A DNA stretch of 64,000 bases from Actinocorallia herbida (lineage in GTDB: Bacteria > Actinomycetota > Actinomycetes > Streptosporangiales > Streptosporangiaceae). Positions 59,128-64,000 of this stretch are shown here, piece by piece. The DNA lies in the NCBI RefSeq assembly GCF_003751225.1, contig NZ_RJKE01000001.1, positions 5,704,001 to 5,768,000 of the forward strand, given 5' to 3'. The translations under genes were made by a program, and so were the position numbers. The first letter of the stretch is position 1; the number at the start of each line of letters is the position of its first letter. Under the pieces are notes generated by a model. It had not been told where the DNA came from, did not search any database, and worked only from the letters and a program-made list of their open reading frames with translations.

Positions 59128-59943
59128 GTTCTGATGCGGGTGGCTGAGGCCTTCGGGAGGCTGTGATGACGGCCGTCGAGCAGGTCACGTTTCCCGGTCT
59201 GGGGATGCGGCGGCTCACCTCAGGCGAATACGTCCACAATGCCGGGGCTGTGCCCCTTCCCCGATCCGGCCGCCGCGTCCTGAGCCCGGGCCTGTCCGCC
59301 CCTGCTGGTCAGCCGTGCGGATACCGGCCCGGTTCTCCGGCTCGAGCCGGTCGACGGCCAGCTCTGCAGGGTTCATGCTGGCCACAGGCATTCGATTCTG
59401 TCTGTCGATGCAGCTCACCTTCCCAGGCGGAGTAGTCAACCGACCCTCACTTGCACCACAGCTGTTGCGCCAACTTCGATCACTAGAAAGGCTGCTGGCG
59501 GCTACCGGGCAGATGCCAGATTTCGCGATATGCACTGCCACCAGGGCCCACCGGGACCCGCAGTGTCTCATTGGGGGTCGGTAGCCCTGGCTGGCGTCGG
59601 TTGGCGCTGCAGGTGGCGTTCTTGATGGTGGCGGGTGAGGGCGCGGGGCAGTCACCCAAGGCGGACGACTCCAGCAGTTCCCCGGCGGCCCCTGCCCACC
59701 CCGCGCCTCCTTCAGGAGGGGATGACCTTCCCTGCCGGCTGCAGAGCGCCCGGCTCGTCCTCCGGCGACCGGGCGCGCAGCAGCGATCTCGCTCGTCGCC
59801 TTCCCCTGCCTCCTGATCGATGAAATGACGCCGCGCAGCGGGTGGCTGGTTCCCCGCCGGCCTCGATGCAGGCGGTCGGCCCAGCATGGGAGTTCGGGCT
59901 GTGGCCCTGGCACGGGAAGGCCGTCCGGCTGAGGATGGGGCGT
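59128..59943. other. Long region without a recognisable gene
   Basis: Frames on both strands are open in places but none shows domain-like sequence. The composition is more even (about 62% GC) from 59350 to 59560. I take it to be degraded DNA. Confidence 0.4.
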
Positions 59944-60396
59944 ATGGCGGTTGTGGTGGTTTACGTCTTGCTGTTCCTCGGCTTGTGGGGAGAGTTCTCC
60001 GGCAGGCGTCTTCGTCCTGTCCTGTGGCGGCCTCTTCTGCGGGCGGCCGGTGGCGGTGCGGGGTGTGCGGCGCTGCTGGCGGTCGGGCTGCAGGTGGTGT
60101 CCGGGGCCGCCTACCTGGTCGTGGGTCTGGCCGGGGTGCGGCTCGCTGATGGGGTGGGTGTGCGGTGGCTCGGCCTGGCGGTGACGGCATCGGCCGGGCT
60201 GCTCTACTTCCCTGTCGTCGTCATGGCGGTCCCGCACAAGAGCCGCTACTACGCCGAGATGCGCGCCGTGCTGGTGGGCATGGGTGCGACGCCTGCTCAG
60301 GCGAGCGCGGCAGCGAGGGCCGGCGGGACGGTGGCCCTCTTCGTCGGCATCCCGCTCGCCTTGACTCTCCCGGCCGCCATCGGCCTCATCGGCTGA
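59944..60396 (+). CDS. Small four-helix membrane protein
   Basis: A 150-residue membrane protein with about four helices (MAVVVVYVLLFLGLW, AGCAALLAVGLQVVSGAAYL, LGLAVTASAGLLYFPVVVMA and GGTVALFVGIPLALTLPAAI). A short cytoplasmic helix (YYAEMRAVLVGMGATPAQAS) lies between the last two. No function can be assigned. ATG at 59944 is chosen because the first helix starts there; an in-frame ATG lies nine bases earlier. Nothing recognisable lies in the 230 bases that follow. Confidence 0.65.
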   Translation: MAVVVVYVLLFLGLWGEFSGRRLRPVLWRPLLRAAGGGAGCAALLAVGLQVVSGAAYLVVGLAGVRLADGVGVRWLGLAVTASAGLLYFPVVVMAVPHKSRYYAEMRAVLVGMGATPAQASAAARAGGTVALFVGIPLALTLPAAIGLIG

Positions 60397-60630
60397 GCAG
60401 CCGATCAGACTGCAGACCCGGACCTGCCTCTGTGCCGCGGGAATGTCGTCGGAGGCATGCGGTCTGTCAGCACTGCGCCGATTCGGGAGATAAGGTCTTT
60501 TTCGGTGTGCCGGGAAGTCTGGTCGGCGTTGTTTTGGCGAACCATCTTTCCTGGGGCGTGAGCGTCACAGGACCTTCCCTTGGAGCGATCATGCCGCACC
60601 GCCTCTTCCGGCCTGCGCGAGGGCGACGCC

Positions 60631-62073
60631 TTGCCTAAGGCGGCTGTCAAGCGAAGGCATCTCCTGCTGGGCGGCGCAGCGGTCGCCTCGGGTGCGGCAG
60701 CGCTGGCGCTGTGGCCCCGGCATCCTGCCGAGTCCGCCGCTCCGAGGCCGTCCCAGGCCGCGGTCAGGCGTCCCAACTTCATCGTCATCCTGGCCGACGA
60801 CGTCGGCTGGGGAGAGATCGGGGCCTACGGGCAGCGGAAGATCACGACGCCGCGGATCGACCGGATGGCCGCCGAAGGCCTCATGTTCACGCAGGCCTAC
60901 GCTTCCTCGCCGGTGTGCGCGCCGGACCGGGCGTCGCTGTTCACCGGGCTGCACTCGGGCCACACTGCGGTGCGCCGCAACCCGCCACGCCACGGGGACC
61001 TCCCGCTCGGCGCCGACCCCACGTTCGCGTCCGTGCTGACCGGCCTCGGCTACCGCACCGGCCTGTTCGGCAAGTGGGGCTTCGGACCTGAGAGCGACGG
61101 CCCCGACCATCCCCTCTCGCACGGCTTCACCGACTTCTTCGGCTACCTGACCCACCACGCCGCCCACGACTACTACCCCGCGCGGCTGTGGGACGGCAGG
61201 CGGAGCGTGCCGCTCGACGGCAACGAAGGGGACGAAGGGGACCTCTACGGGCCGGACGTGATCATGGACAGGGCGATGGGCTTCCTGCGCGACGCCGCGT
61301 CGTCCCCCTTCCTGCTGATGCTCACCCCGACCCTGCCGCACGCACCTTCGACCATCCCCGATCTGGGCGCCTACGCCGACAAGGAGTGGAGCGGCCCCGA
61401 CAAGGCGCACGCCGCCCAGGTGAGCCTTCTCGACACCTATGCCGGCCGCGTCATCGACACGGTGGCCGAACTGGGCCTGGCCGACGACACCGTCATCGTG
61501 TTCACCAGCGACAACGGACCGCATGAGGAGAAGGGCGTCGACCCGGACTTCTTCGCAGCGGCGGGCCCGTTCCGCGGCTACAAGCGCAGCCTGTACGAGG
61601 GCGGCATCCGCATCCCCTTCGTCGCTTGGTCGCCGAGGCTTCTGGCGGCGACCGCCGGGCAACGGAGCACCGCTTCGATCGCGCACTACGACCTGCTGCC
61701 CACGCTCGCGGATCTCGCCGGAGCGCCTGTGCCGCCCGGCCTCGACGGGATGTCGATGCGCCCGGCGCTGACGGGCCAGGGCGCGCTGCCGGAGCGTCCT
61801 TACCTTTACTGGGCGCGCGTGCACGCCGGCAGCACCCGGCGCCAGCGTGCCCTGGAGCACGGACGGGGCCGCGACGCCGCGGCGGCGGTGCGGTTCGGCC
61901 GGTGGAAGGCGATCGGGTTCGCACCCGCAGAGAACTACACTCCTCCCGGCCCCGGATGGCGGTACGAGCTGTACGACCTGGACACCGACCCCTCCGAAAG
62001 CCATGACGTGTCCGGGCGGTACCCGGAGTTGGTGCGTCGCGCGAAGGGCTATATGCGCGAGTCCTGGCGGTGA
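60631..62073 (+). CDS. Exported sulfatase
   Basis: A 480-residue type I sulfatase. A twin-arginine signal (VKRRHLLLGGAAVASGAAAL) directs export. FIVILADDVGWGEIGAYG carries the metal-binding Asp pair. SSPVCAPDRASLFTG contains the CxPxR motif whose Cys is converted to formylglycine, GKWGFG and LTPTLPHAP give further active-site residues, and FTSDNGPHEEKG the late metal ligands. The start is probably TTG at 60631, after GAGGGC; an in-frame TTG at 60580 is the alternative. It would release sulfate from an organic ester outside the cell. A formylglycine-generating enzyme is not in the window. Confidence 0.9.
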   Translation: MPKAAVKRRHLLLGGAAVASGAAALALWPRHPAESAAPRPSQAAVRRPNFIVILADDVGWGEIGAYGQRKITTPRIDRMAAEGLMFTQAYASSPVCAPDRASLFTGLHSGHTAVRRNPPRHGDLPLGADPTFASVLTGLGYRTGLFGKWGFGPESDGPDHPLSHGFTDFFGYLTHHAAHDYYPARLWDGRRSVPLDGNEGDEGDLYGPDVIMDRAMGFLRDAASSPFLLMLTPTLPHAPSTIPDLGAYADKEWSGPDKAHAAQVSLLDTYAGRVIDTVAELGLADDTVIVFTSDNGPHEEKGVDPDFFAAAGPFRGYKRSLYEGGIRIPFVAWSPRLLAATAGQRSTASIAHYDLLPTLADLAGAPVPPGLDGMSMRPALTGQGALPERPYLYWARVHAGSTRRQRALEHGRGRDAAAAVRFGRWKAIGFAPAENYTPPGPGWRYELYDLDTDPSESHDVSGRYPELVRRAKGYMRESWR

Positions 62074-62175
62074 CGGCGGGACCCGGAGGCCGCAGACGCG
62101 GCCCTGCCGCGAGCCGGCCGTCCGTCCCCCGTCGGGGCAAGGGGAGCGGGCGGCCGACGCGGATGTGGTGCGGTC

Positions 62176-63723
62176 TCAGCCGAAGGACAGGTCGCGGCGC
62201 CGGAAGGCGGCGAGACCGACGGCGGTGAGGACGAAGGCCGCGGCGGTCAGGGTGGTGAGCGGGGCGGCGGTGAATCCGGCGCCGAGCTTCGGCACGTGGG
62301 CGAACGGGGACAGGTCGAGCAGGACCGGGTCCAGGTCGAGGGCGGCGCCGACGAGCATGAGGAGGGGCAGCGCTCCGAACAGGATTGTGCCGACGGAGCC
62401 GAGGACCCAGACCGCCGGGATCTGGGCCAGGGCGATGCCGAGGACGCGGACCGACTCGCCGGACCCGCCCGCGCTGAGGCCGTGCACGAGGCCCGCGGCG
62501 AGGCCGCCGGCCGCGAGGATCGCCGCCGATCCCGCCGCCGCCATCGTGAGGTGCGCGGCGGCCCAGCGCAGCCGCCCGGTCGGGGTGGCCATGACGGGTT
62601 CGAGGTGCAGGGACGACTCCTCGGCGCGCAGGCGGAGGGTGGCCGAGACGGCGTAGCCGCAGGCGATGAGGCCCATGATGCCCATCGCGGAGCTGAAGTA
62701 GGCGTCGATGAGCCCGGCCTCGCCGCCGAGGCGGGCGAACACGTCGCCGAGCTCGGGGTTGTCGGCGATCAGGTCGCCGACGCTCCCGCCGAAGCCGCCG
62801 TAGACCGCGCCGAGCGCGGCGAATCCGGCGAGCCAGCCCGCGAGGCTGCGGCGGTGCAGCCGCCAGGCCAGGGAGAACGGCCCGCGCAGCCCCCGGGAGG
62901 CGTCGGCGGGGCCGAGCCGGTCGGGCAGCAGGCCCGCGCCGAGGTCACGGCGCGCGGTCATGCGGGCGGCGGCCCAGGCCAGCGCGAGCGCGAGGGCCGC
63001 GCCGAGCGCGAAAGTCCACCAGCGCTCCGCTTCGTACGGGCGCGAGCGCTGCACCCAGCCGAGCGGGGACGCCCACCCGAGCCAGGTGAGGCCGTCCGCG
63101 CTGTCGGCGGCCATCCGCACGACGAAGGCCGCACCGAGGACCGCGAGGCTCAGCCCGCGGGCCGCCGCGGCACCGATGGTGAGCTGGGCGGCGAGCCCGG
63201 CCACCGCGGCGAAGACCACTCCGGCCAGGGCGAGCTGCAACCCAAAGGCGATCGAGCCGGCCGCGGGCAGGTCCTGGGATGCCATGCCCGCGGCGGCGAG
63301 TGCGCCGACCACAACGCAGGCCGTCATCGTGACGGCGAGGGCGGCGGCCAGCGGCGCGGCCCTTCCCATCCGGGTCGCGCCGAGCAGCTCGCGCCGCCCG
63401 GCCTCCTCCTCGGCCCGGGTGTGCCGGATGACGGTGAGGGCGGCGATGAGGGCGATGACGACGGCGATCAGGGAGGCGCGCTGGACGACGATCCCGCCGA
63501 GCCCCGGGTCGTACATCGGCCCGTACAGGGCGAGGAACGTGGGGTTGGCGCCGATGGTCGCGGCGTACTTGCCCTGGTCGGCGGCGGTGGGGTACAGCTC
63601 CGCGGTGGCGGAGGTGAACCCGGCGGGGATGGCACCGAGCCACAGGATCCACAGCGGCAGCAGGAAGCGGTCGCGGCGCAGGATTAGCCGGATGAGCCCG
63701 GCGGTGCCGGTGAGCGCGTTCAT
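62176..63723 (-). CDS. ABC-2-like exporter permease
   Basis: A 515-residue integral membrane protein with about twelve helices in two similar halves, each starting with a cytoplasmic segment (LIRLILRRDRFLLPLWILWL and FSLAWRLHRRSLAGWLAGFA), followed by large outer loops (LYPTAADQGKYAATIGANPT and NPELGDVFARLGGEAGLIDA). This is the tandem permease typical of actinomycete tetronasin/polyketide-type exporters. Its ATG overlaps the stop of the ATPase gene. Exporters of this type give resistance to antibiotics or lipophilic compounds. Confidence 0.85.
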   Translation of the reverse strand: MNALTGTAGLIRLILRRDRFLLPLWILWLGAIPAGFTSATAELYPTAADQGKYAATIGANPTFLALYGPMYDPGLGGIVVQRASLIAVVIALIAALTVIRHTRAEEEAGRRELLGATRMGRAAPLAAALAVTMTACVVVGALAAAGMASQDLPAAGSIAFGLQLALAGVVFAAVAGLAAQLTIGAAAARGLSLAVLGAAFVVRMAADSADGLTWLGWASPLGWVQRSRPYEAERWWTFALGAALALALAWAAARMTARRDLGAGLLPDRLGPADASRGLRGPFSLAWRLHRRSLAGWLAGFAALGAVYGGFGGSVGDLIADNPELGDVFARLGGEAGLIDAYFSSAMGIMGLIACGYAVSATLRLRAEESSLHLEPVMATPTGRLRWAAAHLTMAAAGSAAILAAGGLAAGLVHGLSAGGSGESVRVLGIALAQIPAVWVLGSVGTILFGALPLLMLVGAALDLDPVLLDLSPFAHVPKLGAGFTAAPLTTLTAAAFVLTAVGLAAFRRRDLSFG

Positions 63724-64000
63724 CGGACGGCCTCGGCCTGGTAGTGGCGCAGGAAGAGCTCGTCGAGGGTGGGCGGCCGGCTGGTGAGGGTGCGCACCCC
63801 CGCCTGGGCGAGCAGGACGAGGATCTCGCCGAGGTGGGCGGTGTCGGCCTCGCAGCGCACGCGGGCGCCGTCGATGCGGAGGTCGTGCACGTGGGGGTGG
63901 GTGTCGAGGCCGTCGGGCGGGGAGTCGAGGACGGCATCGAGGGAGGTGCGGGTGAGGTGGCGGAGTTCGTCGAGGGTGCCGGTCTCGACAGTGTGGCCCG
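63720..64000 (-). CDS. ABC exporter ATPase, C-terminal part
   Basis: The last 93 codons of an ATP-binding protein, cut by the window end. GHTVETGTLDELRHLTRTSL is the segment after the H-loop typical of drug-exporter ATPases, and TSRPPTLDELFLRHYQAE is the standard C-terminal end. Walker motifs would lie beyond the window. It overlaps the permease start (ATGA) and powers that exporter. Confidence 0.85.
   Translation of the reverse strand, partial: GHTVETGTLDELRHLTRTSLDAVLDSPPDGLDTHPHVHDLRIDGARVRCEADTAHLGEILVLLAQAGVRTLTSRPPTLDELFLRHYQAEAVR

Noticed and set aside
1-64000. tRNA, rRNA or known riboswitch
   Set aside because: I found no cloverleaf, CCA-type end, rRNA block or recognisable riboswitch core while reading both strands; a covariance-model search would be needed to exclude small RNAs.

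Overview
The window is about 70% GC chromosomal DNA of an actinomycete. Supporting signs are codon usage, GTG/TTG starts, ATGA-coupled operons, several leaderless-looking promoters, an ECF41 sigma factor, a PknB-type kinase and a type I-E CRISPR-like repeat. A Streptosporangiales-like host (such as Actinomadura) is a guess. No rRNA, tRNA or replication genes were seen. The density of transposase scars and broken genes marks an accessory region.

1-13.3 kb is a coherent catabolic locus. It holds a peptide/opine-class ABC importer (permease fused to ATPase, second permease, binding lipoprotein), an IclR regulator, a six-gene minus-strand operon (two SDR dehydrogenases, amidohydrolase, two esterases, GH43 glycosidase) and a plus-strand trio (carboxymuconolactone-decarboxylase-like protein, two fumarylacetoacetate-hydrolase-family enzymes). 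Three near-identical 15-bp operators (TTCCAATGATTGGAA and variants) tie it into one regulon. The substrate is unknown; a glycosylated or esterified plant or fungal compound would fit.

13.3-29.3 kb is a patchwork: a GH1 gene cut off at an IS5-type scar, a Fic-domain gene pair, an MTHFR-like gene, a TPR protein, an APH-type kinase, a SUKH-like protein, a broken IS30, an apparently intact IS110 with room for a bridge RNA, a lipoprotein, a leaderless membrane-protein/TetR unit, an XRE-cupin/EamA pair and a broken PaiB-like gene. Two inverted copies of a ~50-bp repeat lie at 19.6 and 29.2 kb.

29.5-35.1 kb holds the most intriguing set: a membrane-anchored TPR-like protein converges on a coupled three-gene operon (CHAT protease, CBS/zinc-ribbon protein, SAF-domain membrane protein). 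The TPR and CHAT halves of what is normally one polypeptide are encoded separately. I consider this a candidate undescribed membrane-associated CHAT protease conflict or signalling system.

35-49.5 kb contains scars (TetR, resolvase, VOC, IS256, Tn3), an SDR/SDR/AKR operon under a promoter-spanning 23-bp palindrome, an alpha/beta hydrolase, an ECF41/carboxymuconolactone decarboxylase pair with matching promoters, a DoxX-glycosyltransferase chimera, a secreted protein, an ATPase lacking Walker B and a truncated AMP ligase.

49.5-64 kb contains a Ser/Thr kinase coupled to a dioxygenase lipoprotein, a DUF4365 gene pair directly followed by a one-spacer type I-E CRISPR relic, a LysR/EamA/DUF2000 unit, rsgA plus a methyltransferase behind a leader peptide and attenuator-like pairing, a sulfatase and an ABC exporter cut by the window end.
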